A program made the position numbers and the translations under genes. From Pontixanthobacter aquaemixtae (GTDB lineage: Bacteria; Pseudomonadota; Alphaproteobacteria; Sphingomonadales; Sphingomonadaceae): a stretch of DNA of 64,000 bases. Under the pieces are notes generated by a model, which saw only the letters and a program-made list of their open reading frames with translations, was not told the DNA's origin and did no database searches. Shown here piece after piece: positions 17,067 through 26,741 of the stretch (position 1 is its first letter; every line of letters starts with the position of its first letter). The stretch is from the NCBI RefSeq assembly GCF_009827395.1, contig NZ_WTYX01000001.1, positions 1,679,722 through 1,743,721 of the forward strand, in the 5' to 3' direction.

Positions 17067-19130
17067 TCACCGACAAAAGCTGGACGATCCGCACATATAG
17101 CTGGAGGATTTTCCTGCAAGATATCGCATCTGCGAGCGGTCCATATAGCCCTGGATCACATCGCCCGCCGTCGGTCCGGAAGGCGGGCGGGCCGAGGAGC
17201 GCGAGGCGTAGATCGTCGAGGATGCTGCCCACGGGTTGTAGCGACGCTGCACCGGCTGCGGCGGGAAACGATAACGGTACTCGGCTGTTACGGCAGCGCT
17301 GGTGGTGCCGCCGCTGTTGATCCTGCCTTCATAGGCCGTCGTAACCTCGCCATCGTCGAGTAGGTCGGCCCGGCCGGCTTCGATTATGCTGCTGTAGACA
17401 TCGACCGCGAGATTGAATTTCTCCTCCGAATACCCTGTGCGCTGCTGGACCAGTGCACGTGCCAATGCCCAATCGCGGCGCGCAAGGGCAGCGCGAGTCT
17501 CGCTCAAGACGCGCTGCCGTTCGGCAAAAGCCTGCCGCTCGCGTTCGCGCCGCGCGAGACCTGCGGCGAGCTGTTCGGGAGTAAGCGAGCGGTTGTGCTG
17601 CGCGATCACCGCCGCTCTCATGTTCCGGGCGAAAAACGCCCGGCCTTCGGGACCAAAAGCTTCCTGCGTGAAGCTATCGGCGGCGGTCGCACCTGAAAGC
17701 GGTTTCGGGTTGAGGATCACCGGGTTACGAAACAGGATCGGGCGATTGGTGACATCCAGACCATAGCCTCCGCGCGCCGCCATCCCTTCTGTATAAGCAA
17801 TAATGTCGATCGTGCCATCGGGCCGCGTCGCCCGGACCGCTGCGCGAACGATACTCTGCGCATTTCCGCCAGCTCGCTGCAGCGCCTCCGGCACGGCAAT
17901 CGGGTCGAGCGCAATATATTGCGCCAACTGCTTCGTCCCGCCGAGAAGATCATAATGATAGCGCGCCTCGAGCTGGTGCATCGTCGCAAGCGGAAACTGG
18001 CATTCTCCCATCTTGCGATATGGATCCTGCCCATCACATTTTTGCGTCGTATAGTAGTTTCGAAAATACGGAGCGAGCCTGATACCTTGCGGGGTCTGCC
18101 ACACGGCGGCAAGAACGCTTTCCGGAAAATGGAGCAACGGCTCGTCTTTGCTCTCGACAGTAACCCCGAGGCCGATCGGTTTCATGCCCAGCAGGTTTTG
18201 ATATTGCTCGCGCGATTGCCGGTCTTTATCCGCATTCAATCCCCATTCGCCATAGACCGTCTTGGCGACGACCGCATCGGAATAGGGCATGAACAGCTGA
18301 CGTTCAGCGTCGATCACTTTGAATATCTCGCCCGACGGATAGGATACCGCGAAATTCCCCTTAAGCGCTGTCGTTCGTGCCCAATCTACCGATGGATAGG
18401 ACTTTTTCTTCCAGAACAGAAAACCGTCATAGAGCCGCGCCTCGACCGTGCCGTCGGCCAGCGCGACGCGCACCAGATTGTCGTGCTTCGGCAGGACGAT
18501 CACCGGCGCCCGCTCTCCATCGCGTCCGGGGCTGATGACGTTCGGTATCGGCGGATTGACCCGGACGTTGTTCTTGAACGTATCCCAGCGCAGCAGGCGT
18601 ACGGTCTGCGTTGAGCCGTCATCGTCGCTGGCCAGATAATAGCGGTAGAGGTTGAAATAGGGCCGCATCACCAGATGATCGCGATCGGCCATCTCCTTCA
18701 CCCGAATATACCCCTCGCCGAGCTTCTGCAGCTTCCCGCGCGGCAGGGACAGCGCGTACCATGTGTCCTTGCCCGGCTTGCGCACCAGCGCGAGATCGGA
18801 ATTGACCGCGAACAGGCCCGAATATTCGGGCGGAATTATCCAGCGAGCGCTGCCTTGGGCATCGAGGTGATAAATGCCGAAGCGTATCGACTGATCCCGC
18901 TCGGCGCTCAAAACTGGTGTGGCTTCATCAACAAAGCGCGCAAAGTGATACGTGCCTTCGCCCCATTGTGCTCTGGCCCGGGCTGTCACTGGCATGTCAG
19001 CTTGTTGCAACTGCCCCGACGCGTGAAGGCTCAGGCCGGATGGCGTTGAGGGAGGTGCACTGCCAAACGCCGCCGAGGTGAACGCTAGACATGAAGCCAG
19101 AAAAACCAAGACAGAATGAACAAGTCGCAT
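17067..19130 (-). CDS. Large secreted protein of unknown function (687 aa)
   Basis: Not recognised. A signal peptide (about residues 1-23, ending AFGSA) points to export. The first 300 residues read like a beta-rich repeat protein (phrases such as 'GSARWIIPPEYSGLFAVNSDLALVRKPGKDTWYAL' recall WG/PQQ-like repeats). The middle has two Cys in 'TTQKCDGQDPYRKMGECQFPL'. Residues about 525-580 form a charged helical, probably coiled-coil, region (RRERERQAFAERQRVLSETR). The C-terminus is Ser/Arg-rich and ends with four Cys-containing residues (MCGSSSFC). It converges on typA with only 12 bases between them. Confidence 0.75.
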   Translation of the reverse strand: MRLVHSVLVFLASCLAFTSAAFGSAPPSTPSGLSLHASGQLQQADMPVTARARAQWGEGTYHFARFVDEATPVLSAERDQSIRFGIYHLDAQGSARWIIPPEYSGLFAVNSDLALVRKPGKDTWYALSLPRGKLQKLGEGYIRVKEMADRDHLVMRPYFNLYRYYLASDDDGSTQTVRLLRWDTFKNNVRVNPPIPNVISPGRDGERAPVIVLPKHDNLVRVALADGTVEARLYDGFLFWKKKSYPSVDWARTTALKGNFAVSYPSGEIFKVIDAERQLFMPYSDAVVAKTVYGEWGLNADKDRQSREQYQNLLGMKPIGLGVTVESKDEPLLHFPESVLAAVWQTPQGIRLAPYFRNYYTTQKCDGQDPYRKMGECQFPLATMHQLEARYHYDLLGGTKQLAQYIALDPIAVPEALQRAGGNAQSIVRAAVRATRPDGTIDIIAYTEGMAARGGYGLDVTNRPILFRNPVILNPKPLSGATAADSFTQEAFGPEGRAFFARNMRAAVIAQHNRSLTPEQLAAGLARRERERQAFAERQRVLSETRAALARRDWALARALVQQRTGYSEEKFNLAVDVYSSIIEAGRADLLDDGEVTTAYEGRINSGGTTSAAVTAEYRYRFPPQPVQRRYNPWAASSTIYASRSSARPPSGPTAGDVIQGYMDRSQMRYLAGKSSSYMCGSSSFCR

Positions 19131-19297
19131 CCACGATTACTCCCAATTCACCGAGGAAGCGGAACATACCGGCCTGCAAGTTCTTGGCAAGACTGGTGAA
19201 ACCATCCGCTTTGGCGCAACAGGTCTCCTCCAAAAGCAGCGGCTGTGCCCTAACACCACCCCTTGCCCCGCCCCGACCAACGCAATACCATCCCCCA

Positions 19298-20296
19298 ATG
19301 ACCTTCCTTCGCACTCTCGCCGCTGCGCTCTTGCTGCTTTCCGCCCCCGCCTTCGCCAATGATAGCGAGGCGGAATGGGCGGTTGGCGGCCTGGTGCTGA
19401 AATCGAACGACCAGATCAGCATGGATAGCGAGGATCTGTTCATTTCGGCCGAGGAAGTCCGCGTCGATTACATCTATACCAACCACGCCGATCGCGATCA
19501 GGATGTGGTTATCGCCTTCCCGCTTCCCGCGCTGCCGATTGCGGATAATGGCTATGCCGATCCCTACGCCTATCCCGACTGGGATGAATTCGGCTTTGCG
19601 ACAACGGTGGATGGTGATCTGGTCGGTTTCGATCAGATTGACCGTGCGGTGGTGGGCGCGCGCGATGTTACCGATTTCGTTGTCGCGCGCGGCTGGCCAA
19701 TCCACTGGTATCGCGATGAAAGCTTCGTCGACCGGCTGAATGCGCTTCCCCCGGCAGAACGCGATGCGGCCCACGCGCTGGGGCTGCTCACCACATTGCC
19801 CGATGCCGAGCTGGTTATCCCCGCATGGAAGGGACAGCGATATATGCTGCGTGTGCAGACTTTTCCGGCGGGCAAAAGCGTGCGCGTGGGGCACCGTTAC
19901 ACACCGATTGCCGGCGGCAGCGTGGGCGGGATGCTCTACCCTTCGGCGCGCGAGGATATGCCCGAGGCAATGGCCGAATACCGGACACGCTGGTGCATCG
20001 ACGACAGCTTCCTGTCCGGCGTTGATAGACGGCTCACCGCGCATGGCGCTGACGAGACAGTCTATTATTCGGAAACCTGGCTCGGCTATGTCCTGTCGAG
20101 CGGGGCAAATTGGCGCGGGCCGATCAAGAATTTCCGGCTGGTGGTCGACAAGGGATCACCCGACAACCTAGTCAGTTTCTGTATGAACGGCGTGCGCAAG
20201 ATCTCCCCCACCCAATTTGAAGTGGTCAAGAAAGACTTTGAACCCACCGGCGATCTCAACATTCTGATCACCGGGTTTCACAAGGTCGACGAATAG
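19298..20296 (+). CDS. DUF4424-like secreted protein
   Basis: 332 residues with a cleavable signal peptide (MTFLRTLAAALLLLSAPAFA). The mature protein starts 'NDSEAEWAVGGLVLKSNDQISMDSEDLFIS', matching the DUF4424 pattern, and ends 'LNILITGFHKVDE'. Role unknown. The plus-strand frame is open 69 codons further upstream, but the signal peptide fixes the start at 19298. It is divergent from the 687-residue secreted protein gene, with a 167-base gap between. Confidence 0.8.
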   Translation: MTFLRTLAAALLLLSAPAFANDSEAEWAVGGLVLKSNDQISMDSEDLFISAEEVRVDYIYTNHADRDQDVVIAFPLPALPIADNGYADPYAYPDWDEFGFATTVDGDLVGFDQIDRAVVGARDVTDFVVARGWPIHWYRDESFVDRLNALPPAERDAAHALGLLTTLPDAELVIPAWKGQRYMLRVQTFPAGKSVRVGHRYTPIAGGSVGGMLYPSAREDMPEAMAEYRTRWCIDDSFLSGVDRRLTAHGADETVYYSETWLGYVLSSGANWRGPIKNFRLVVDKGSPDNLVSFCMNGVRKISPTQFEVVKKDFEPTGDLNILITGFHKVDE

Positions 20297-20342
20297 TTTC
20301 GCGAATGGTGGGGCGTGGCCCCTCTCCTATCCGACAACATGC

Positions 20343-21068
20343 CTATTCGATAAGCTGTCCGCAGGTCAGGCAGAACTCGGGCTCCAGCACTTCGAGATCG
20401 CCCGTCGTGGCTTTTTCATTTTCAAGCGCATCCTTGGCAATCGCTTCGAGCAGCGCTTTCCAATTGCTGGTGTCCGAGATCGGACCGATGCCCAACCGGC
20501 TGCGCAGCGCGCGCACTTCGCCATCGGTTTGCGGGCCCCAAACCCCGTCGCGGCCAATCGGCGTCTGATAGATCAGCGAAATCACATTCTGCAGAAAGAT
20601 CACATGGCTTTTCGCCGCCGATTTGAATTTGACCGAAGTCCCGTTGTCGAAATGGAAATGGTCCTGATGCGCGCGGTTGTAATCATAAGACAGCACGGTG
20701 CCGAAATGGCGGCGCAGGATTGCCTCTATGCCCAGATAAAGCTGCGGGCGCTGGGGGAATGTGTCGGTCACCCAATTGCTGCCGTCGTCGAATAGAAACG
20801 CATCGAGATCGAAAGCGCGGTTCTGGTGATGCAGGCTCGACCCGCTGCCCGCGCGGCTGACCCCGCCGCTCAAAATCTTGTCGACTTTCAGCCCCGCAAA
20901 TTGCTTCAGCTTGTCCACCACTTCGGTGAAACAGGCTTCGCATTCGGCCGCAAAACCGGATTCGATGAAGGGGCTGAAGGGAACACCGGCAACGCCATAA
21001 TGGCCGGTCACCGAACGATCATAGAGCAAGGGCTTGCCCGCAAGGTTGTCTATCCGAATATCAGCCAT
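20343..21068 (-). CDS. Extensin/peptidase M15-like protein with putative peptidoglycan-binding tail
   Basis: 241 residues, no signal peptide. The central part has the metallo-peptidase-like set H-x(6)-D ('SLHHQNRAFDLDAFLFDD') and 'YNRAHQDHFHFDNG' (H-x-D-H-F-H), as in extensin-like and D-Ala-D-Ala carboxypeptidase (LAS) folds. A later 'GRDGVWGPQTDGEVRALRSRLGI' resembles a PG_binding_1 repeat. The end has C-x-x-C ('FCLTCGQ'). It may act on cell wall or be a lysin of mobile origin; the AT-rich upstream region hints at acquisition. Function not certain. Confidence 0.65.
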   Translation of the reverse strand: MADIRIDNLAGKPLLYDRSVTGHYGVAGVPFSPFIESGFAAECEACFTEVVDKLKQFAGLKVDKILSGGVSRAGSGSSLHHQNRAFDLDAFLFDDGSNWVTDTFPQRPQLYLGIEAILRRHFGTVLSYDYNRAHQDHFHFDNGTSVKFKSAAKSHVIFLQNVISLIYQTPIGRDGVWGPQTDGEVRALRSRLGIGPISDTSNWKALLEAIAKDALENEKATTGDLEVLEPEFCLTCGQLIE

Positions 21069-21296
21069 AGTTCCTCCTAATAAATTTCATATCAATACGA
21101 ATCCAGTCGTGTAGATTCGATATCATTACATAATTTCTATTATAATACGATTCTCAATCCCGCATTTTATAAATAGCCTTCTCCGAATACGATAATAATT
21201 TTAGTTAAAGGTCGCGGCGGTACTTGACCCGAAGGCGCCATCATAGGCCAGAGGCAGCGGTGGCCAGCGCGGCGCGCATTTGGTACGGCGCGCGCC
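21069..21296. promoter_or_regulatory. AT-rich intergenic region with repeated ATACGA motifs
   Basis: 228 bases, much more AT-rich than the surroundings. It contains repeats of an A-T-A-C-G-A-x-T motif (for example TCAATACGAATCC, TAATACGATTC and GAATACGATAA) plus a related ATTCGATAT. It lies between divergent genes and probably holds the promoter of the M15-like gene, which has AGGAGGAAC just before its ATG. Confidence 0.4.
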
Positions 21297-22775
21297 ATGC
21301 AAACCGGAACTTACATCTCGCTCGCCGCCTATTTCATCCTGATGCTCGCCATCGGGTTTTACGCGTGGCGCAAATCCACTTCGGACAGCGAGGGGTATCT
21401 GCTCGGCGGGCGCAATCTCCACCCGGCGGTGGCGGCGCTGTCTGCCGGCGCATCGGACATGTCGGGCTGGTTGCTGCTGGGGTTACCGGGCGCACTTTAC
21501 GCAGCCGGTCTGGTTGAGGCATGGATCGGGATCGGGCTGTTTTTCGGCGCGCTGGTCAACTGGATCGTGGTTGCCCCGCGCCTGAGGCAACAGACCGAGG
21601 AACTGGGCAACGCGCTGACCATACCGCAATTCCTCGCCAACCGTTTCCCCGACAAGGCGGTGGCGCTGCGCGTGGTATCGGCGGTGATCATCGTCGCGTT
21701 CTTCGCGGTCTACACCGCATCGGGCCTGACCGCGGGCGGCAAGCTGTTCGAGACAAGCTTTGCGGGTCTGTTCGGCGCGGCAGGGATGTCCGATTACATG
21801 ATCGGCATCTGGATCACCGCGGGTGTGGTGCTGGCCTATACCATGGTGGGCGGATTTCTGGCAGTCAGCCTGACCGACTTTGTCCAAGGCTGCATCATGG
21901 TGGTCGCGCTGGTACTGATGCCGATCGTGATCCTGACGGGCGGCACCGATCTGGACGCAGCCGCCAATGCGGCAGCGGCAGCGGGGAATGCCAATTATCT
22001 CAGCCTGTTTGGCGGGCTCACCGTGGTCGGCTTTCTCAGCACCGTCGCATGGGGGCTCGGCTATTTCGGCCAGCCGCATATCATCGTGCGTTTCATGGCG
22101 GTCCGCAGCGTCGCGGATGTCAGAACCGCGCGCACTATCGGCATGAGCTGGATGGGCGTGGCGCTGATCGGCGCAGTGGGCGTGGCGATTGCCGGGCGCG
22201 CCTATGCCGAACAGAACGGCATCGTGGTGGAAGACCCCGAAACGATCTTTATCATTCTGGCCAACACGCTGTTCCATCCGCTGATCACCGGTTTCCTTCT
22301 GGCCGCGCTGCTCGCTGCGGTGATGAGCACGATCAGTTCGCAGCTATTGGTCGCATCGAGCAGCCTGACCGAAGATTTCTACCGCCTGTTTCTGCGCAAA
22401 CAGGCGAGCGAGCGTGAAACGGTCAATGTCGGACGGATCAGCGTTTTGCTGGTCGCGCTGCTGGCGATTGCGATTGCCAGCGATCCCGATAGCCAGGTTC
22501 TCGGCCTGGTCAGCAATGCCTGGGCTGGCTTTGGCGCGGCCTTTGGCCCGCTGATCATCCTCTCGCTGACATGGAAGAAGATGACCGGCGCGGGCGCGGT
22601 GGCCGGTCTGGTCACCGGCGCAGCGGTGGTTGCCGGATGGATCGCGATGGGCTGGAACGCGCAATTTATGGGCGGGCCGGGCCTTTACGAGATCATCCCG
22701 GGCTTCGTTGCCGCGTGGATTGCGATTGTACTGGTCAGCAACCTGACTGGAAAAGGCGAGGCATCGGCGGCCTGA
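21297..22775 (+). CDS. putP: Sodium/proline symporter PutP
   Basis: 492-residue member of the solute:sodium symporter family with about 13 membrane helices. The N-terminus carries the PutP hallmark 'GGRNLHPAVAALSAGASDMSGWLLLGLPGALYAAGLVEAWIGIGL'. Further conserved parts are 'LGYFGQPHIIVRFMA' and 'AVMSTISSQLLVASSSLTEDFY', which contribute to the Na site. It imports proline with Na+. It stands alone here; no putA is present. Confidence 0.92.
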   Translation: MQTGTYISLAAYFILMLAIGFYAWRKSTSDSEGYLLGGRNLHPAVAALSAGASDMSGWLLLGLPGALYAAGLVEAWIGIGLFFGALVNWIVVAPRLRQQTEELGNALTIPQFLANRFPDKAVALRVVSAVIIVAFFAVYTASGLTAGGKLFETSFAGLFGAAGMSDYMIGIWITAGVVLAYTMVGGFLAVSLTDFVQGCIMVVALVLMPIVILTGGTDLDAAANAAAAAGNANYLSLFGGLTVVGFLSTVAWGLGYFGQPHIIVRFMAVRSVADVRTARTIGMSWMGVALIGAVGVAIAGRAYAEQNGIVVEDPETIFIILANTLFHPLITGFLLAALLAAVMSTISSQLLVASSSLTEDFYRLFLRKQASERETVNVGRISVLLVALLAIAIASDPDSQVLGLVSNAWAGFGAAFGPLIILSLTWKKMTGAGAVAGLVTGAAVVAGWIAMGWNAQFMGGPGLYEIIPGFVAAWIAIVLVSNLTGKGEASAA

Positions 22776-22827
22776 ACCGCCCCGCCCCGCCAATTCCTGT
22801 TGCATCGCCCCTAACCGATCAAACGCG

Positions 22828-23388
22828 TCACACCAGCCATGCCAGCGCGGCAAATATGGCGGTGCCAAAGATAAAGGCACCGGCGGTTTTGCGGCGGTAA
22901 GGCTTGGCCATCAAGCCCACTGCCAAGCCGCCGGTAATGACCAGAAACAGCGCGATACCGGCAATGATCTGATAGAGTTTGAACCATGCGGGGCCATGGC
23001 CCTTATGCAATTCCATCAGGCTGTATTGTAGATCGGGCTGGTTCAGCGTCGCGCCCCACTCGCCATCGGTATTGCGCAAGCGGACAAAGCTGCGCGAGGT
23101 TGGCCGCGTGGTGATCAGATCGGGCGTAACCCGCAGGCTTTCGAAATGTGTCGGCAGGTCATTGGCCGCAAGAACTTCGATGACGGTCTGATCGACATCG
23201 GGACTGTCCGGGTCAATCACTATGCCCGCCGGGATTGAAAGGTCGCTTTCAGCAAGCTCCGCTTCGACCCCGGCGAGCTTCATCGCGCCTGTAACCGCCA
23301 CCAAGAGGAAAGCTGGAGCGAGTGCAGACGCCATGAGTAGGTGCGCGAGAACGAGCCAGTTTCTGGCTTTCACATTGCTCATTGCCAC
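22828..23388 (-). CDS. PepSY-associated TM protein
   Basis: 186 residues with an N-terminal membrane helix (VLAHLLMASALAPAFLLVAVTGAMKL), an extracytoplasmic domain ('IEVLAANDLPTHFESLRVTPD...FVRLRNTDGEW') and two C-terminal helices (YQIIAGIALFLVITGGLAVGLM and AFIFGTAIFAALAWLV). The 'ELHKGHGPAWFKLYQIIAGIALFLVITGG' stretch is typical of PepSY-associated TM proteins found beside siderophore or heme receptors. GAGG sits eight bases before a GTG at 23388; an ATG two codons later is the alternative. Third gene of the receptor operon. Confidence 0.78.
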   Translation of the reverse strand: MAMSNVKARNWLVLAHLLMASALAPAFLLVAVTGAMKLAGVEAELAESDLSIPAGIVIDPDSPDVDQTVIEVLAANDLPTHFESLRVTPDLITTRPTSRSFVRLRNTDGEWGATLNQPDLQYSLMELHKGHGPAWFKLYQIIAGIALFLVITGGLAVGLMAKPYRRKTAGAFIFGTAIFAALAWLV

Positions 23389-23398
23389 GTGCCCTACC

Positions 23399-24445
23399 TC
23401 AGTAACCTGTCTTTTCCGCCGGTTCGCGCAAACGCGCGGCCAGCGGCGGAAGATCGGTTGTTGTCTTTTCGGCGATGACAGCTTTTGCCTCTGCTATCGC
23501 GGCATCAGCGGTCTTTTCGCCCGCTTCCACTTCGCCTGCGAGATTGAGCAGCGGCATATAGAGCTGGTCCGGCTCTCCCTTCTGGGTCAGCGCGAAAGGC
23601 TTGCCCGCTTGCTCCATGCCGGTCCAGATATCGCGCACACCGGCCCAATATTGCGCTGTCTTGGCCCAGTAATCGTCAGCAACTTCGGTCGGAAATTCGC
23701 CATCTTTGACATAGGTGTTCACGCCAATTTCGCGCACCAGAACGCGCGCCTTGCCATCCAGCGCGAGCTTGGAATTGTCCTGTTCGTGCACCCATCCATC
23801 GGGCGTGATCGCGTGCCGGTTCATCGCCACCACCGCGTGATAATCATCGCGCTTGGTCATGTCGCGCCGGGGCAACGGGCGCCATTCGGCGGGCGGAACC
23901 CATTCGGACACGCCATTATCGTGGCTCCATGCCCCGACCGCGCCGTAACGCGGGGAATCGTCTACCTGGTAAACCGCCTGCGACCAATTGCCCGCGCGGT
24001 CATCTTCATCGACATCGCGCATTTGCCATGCATTGCCGCCGATGAAGTTGAGCACTTTTGCTGGTTGATATTGCCAATCCTGCCGCCAGTGTTTGATCGG
24101 GAATTTTTTCTCACCGCCCACAACCAGAATGTGCTGCAAGCTGATGAAATCCCCGCGATCCTCGATCACGCGGACAATTTCGTACCCGCCCGACAAATAG
24201 GGATCCTTGGGCTGGTAACCTTCGGTGAAAGCCACGGTTTCGGTGAATTTGAACTGCACCTTGTAATCGCCTGCCATGGCCAGAATGGCTTCGCGATCGC
24301 GCGCAAATTTGATTTGCTCTGCCGATTGCGGATCGCCCGATTGGGCGCTTTGCGTTGGGGCGGCCGCATCCTGTGCTATTGCGGGCGAACACAGCAGGCC
24401 GATTGCGCAGACCGTTCCGGCCAGCGATGCTTTGAGATGTCTCAT
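23399..24445 (-). CDS. DUF6607 family exported protein
   Basis: 348 residues with a signal peptide (LKASLAGTVCAIGLLCSPAIAQ). The mature region has conserved-looking aromatic motifs: 'KHWRQDWQYQPAKVLNFIGGNAWQM', 'AVYQVDDSPRYGAVGAWSHD' and 'WTGMEQAGKPFALTQKGE'. These match my memory of DUF6607, a family that travels with heme/hemin TonB receptors in sphingomonads; function unknown. Start chosen at 24445 (AGAGGAAA upstream, clean signal peptide). It lies between the receptor gene and the PepSY gene with short gaps, so one operon. Confidence 0.8.
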   Translation of the reverse strand: MRHLKASLAGTVCAIGLLCSPAIAQDAAAPTQSAQSGDPQSAEQIKFARDREAILAMAGDYKVQFKFTETVAFTEGYQPKDPYLSGGYEIVRVIEDRGDFISLQHILVVGGEKKFPIKHWRQDWQYQPAKVLNFIGGNAWQMRDVDEDDRAGNWSQAVYQVDDSPRYGAVGAWSHDNGVSEWVPPAEWRPLPRRDMTKRDDYHAVVAMNRHAITPDGWVHEQDNSKLALDGKARVLVREIGVNTYVKDGEFPTEVADDYWAKTAQYWAGVRDIWTGMEQAGKPFALTQKGEPDQLYMPLLNLAGEVEAGEKTADAAIAEAKAVIAEKTTTDLPPLAARLREPAEKTGY

Positions 24446-24462
24446 TGTCGGTTTCCTCTTGG

Positions 24463-26727
24463 TTAGAACTGGATGCTGACCGAGGCGCTGGCGTTGCGGC
24501 CAGGCTGGGTATAGGCATCGGTGATGGTCGATGCCGTGGTCAGCCCGCGAACATCGCTCCAATATGCGTATTTCTTGTCGGTGATGTTGAAGATTCCCGC
24601 GCGCAGCGTGACCATCTCTGCGATCCGGAAAAATGCGGTTGCATCAAAGATCGCAAATTCGCTGGGGCGGAAGCAGTCACCGCCGGTGCAAACGCCATTC
24701 GTTTCACTGGCCGGCTTGCGCGCGTTGTACGTGGTGATCAGTTCACCGCCGAAATCGTCGCCCGGATCGCGATAGCCAATGCCAAACACCACATTGAGCG
24801 GATCGATGGTCGACAGTGACGCCGCCGGAAGCCCGGGCGATCGCACTTCACCATCGGCCAGAGCCAGCGCAAAGCGCGCGCGGAAACCGCTGTCTGCCTG
24901 ATACGATGCCTTGGCCTCTACGCCCTCCACTTTCACGCTGTCGAGATTGACGAATTGGAACACCGTCGGATCGAAAGGGGTGCCCGATCCGCTGACCGCT
25001 TCCTGGCTGATGAAATTGTCATAATCCGCAGCAAAGCCGGTCAGCGTGACATTGAACGTGTCATTGGCAAAGCGCACGCCCAGTTCGAATGTCTCGCTGG
25101 TTTCCGGCCCCAGATCGGGGTTCGGCGCAGAGGTGTAACCGAAGGCCAGATTTTCGAAGAAATTGTTTACCTGGCTCGGCGTGGGCGCGCGGAAGCCTTG
25201 CGCATAATTGCCGAACAGGCGGACATTCTCGCCCAGTTTCGCCACCGCGCCGACTTTGGGCGACCAGCGCGATCCGCTTTGCGCCGAGGGGGTAAAGGTT
25301 GGCAAAAGCGGGTCATTCGCGGGGTTGAGATCGTAAAAATCGTACCGGATCGCCGGATAGAGCGTGAAAGCTCCGTCGCCGATCTCGATAGCATCGCCGA
25401 TAAACACCCCGCCCAGCGTGAAATCGGTGACCGGGAAGGCGCGCGATGGGAACACTTCCAAAGTTGGCGGCTCGACCCCGTCGCGCAATCCTTCTTGCGT
25501 GGTCCAGCTGACATCGCCGCCAAGCGACAAGGTGTGTGCGATGCTGCCGGTGGTGAAGCTGGACCGGAAATCCGCCGTCGCCCCGTACACTTCATTGTCG
25601 AACGTGTTCAAACGTTCGCGGTCGGGACGCGGGGTGGCCGATGTTGCGGTGCGGTCTTCATCGGCGAACTGCACATCATTGCCGTCCTGCCAATAGGCCG
25701 CCACATGCGCGTAATCGAGCAAGCCCGCCCCCGCGCTGTCGGCGGTCCATGTCCAGTCGAGAGAGGCGCGTTTGCGCTCTGTCGTGTCGGTCGCGGTCAG
25801 ATTGTCGACAATCCAGCTGGGCGTCGGCCCAAACAGGAACACCGGCCCCACGCCCGACAGGATGTTGGAGAAGGTTTCGCGCTCCAGATATTCGCCGGTC
25901 AGGCGGATCCGGTGATTGCCGTCATTCCACACCAGCTTGCCCAGAAACGCATCGGAATGCCCGTCTTGCGGGTTGGGCGTTGTCCGCGCCGGCCCTTCGA
26001 CATCGACCGTGCCCTGGTTGTCCAGCTCCTCAAAATCGCGCCGCGAATATGCGAGCATGCCCGATATGTTGCCCGACATCCCCGCAATCGCCACGGTCTC
26101 GGCAAATTCATTATCCGCCGATGAATATTGCGCGCGGGCAAAGCCGCCGAAATTCGCGCCCAGCTGGACAAGGTCTTCGGGATCGGAAGTGGTGAAGCTG
26201 ATCGCGCCCGACAGGCCGTCGCTGCCATAGAAGGCAGAGGCCGGACCGCGCAGGATCTCGACCGATTTGATCAGGCCGATATCGGTCGCATTGCCGCGGC
26301 CCACATCCTGCGCGCCAAAGCTGTAACCTTGGGGCGAACGGATGCCGTCCACCTGGATCAGCACCCGGTTGCCGCCGATCCCGCGAATGTTGAAATCCTC
26401 GTTACCCGCGCGGCCGGTGGTGCCCAGCGCCGCGCCAAAACGAGCCGGGGCGCGGCGAACCGTCACCCCCGGCTCGAAACGGACCAGATCGCGAATATCA
26501 GTGGCAAGCTCATCCGCGATCTGTTCGGAATCGATCACCGTAACCGTGGCAGGCGCATCGGCGATGGTTACCGGCGCGCGCGTGGCGGTGACGGTGATTG
26601 TATCCTTGTCATTGGTCTGGTCACCAGCCCCCTCGGCCTCCTCCGCCGCAAAGGCGGATTGGGAGATAACCAAAGCAAGAACGCTGGCAGCAAAAGCGGA
26701 AGACCGCCCGATCGGAGAGTTTTTCAA
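24463..26727 (-). CDS. TonB-dependent heme/hemoglobin-type receptor
   Basis: About 754 residues. The signal peptide is 'SSAFAASVLALVISQSAFAA', then a TonB-box region 'DTITVTATRAPVTI', a plug domain ('DIRDLVRFEPGVTVRRAPARF...FNIRGIGGNRVLIQVDGIR...SVEILRGPASAFYGSDGLSGAISF') and a barrel ending 'NASASVSIQF'. The 'VRFEPGVTV...GNEDFNIRG...VDG' pattern is that of the hemoglobin/transferrin/lactoferrin receptor subgroup. I place the start at a TTG (26725-26727) because AGAAGG lies just upstream; a GTG eight codons earlier is possible. First gene of an operon with DUF6607 and PepSY proteins, consistent with heme or iron uptake. Confidence 0.88.
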   Translation of the reverse strand: MKNSPIGRSSAFAASVLALVISQSAFAAEEAEGAGDQTNDKDTITVTATRAPVTIADAPATVTVIDSEQIADELATDIRDLVRFEPGVTVRRAPARFGAALGTTGRAGNEDFNIRGIGGNRVLIQVDGIRSPQGYSFGAQDVGRGNATDIGLIKSVEILRGPASAFYGSDGLSGAISFTTSDPEDLVQLGANFGGFARAQYSSADNEFAETVAIAGMSGNISGMLAYSRRDFEELDNQGTVDVEGPARTTPNPQDGHSDAFLGKLVWNDGNHRIRLTGEYLERETFSNILSGVGPVFLFGPTPSWIVDNLTATDTTERKRASLDWTWTADSAGAGLLDYAHVAAYWQDGNDVQFADEDRTATSATPRPDRERLNTFDNEVYGATADFRSSFTTGSIAHTLSLGGDVSWTTQEGLRDGVEPPTLEVFPSRAFPVTDFTLGGVFIGDAIEIGDGAFTLYPAIRYDFYDLNPANDPLLPTFTPSAQSGSRWSPKVGAVAKLGENVRLFGNYAQGFRAPTPSQVNNFFENLAFGYTSAPNPDLGPETSETFELGVRFANDTFNVTLTGFAADYDNFISQEAVSGSGTPFDPTVFQFVNLDSVKVEGVEAKASYQADSGFRARFALALADGEVRSPGLPAASLSTIDPLNVVFGIGYRDPGDDFGGELITTYNARKPASETNGVCTGGDCFRPSEFAIFDATAFFRIAEMVTLRAGIFNITDKKYAYWSDVRGLTTASTITDAYTQPGRNASASVSIQF

Positions 26728-26741
26728 TGTCGATTTCCTTC

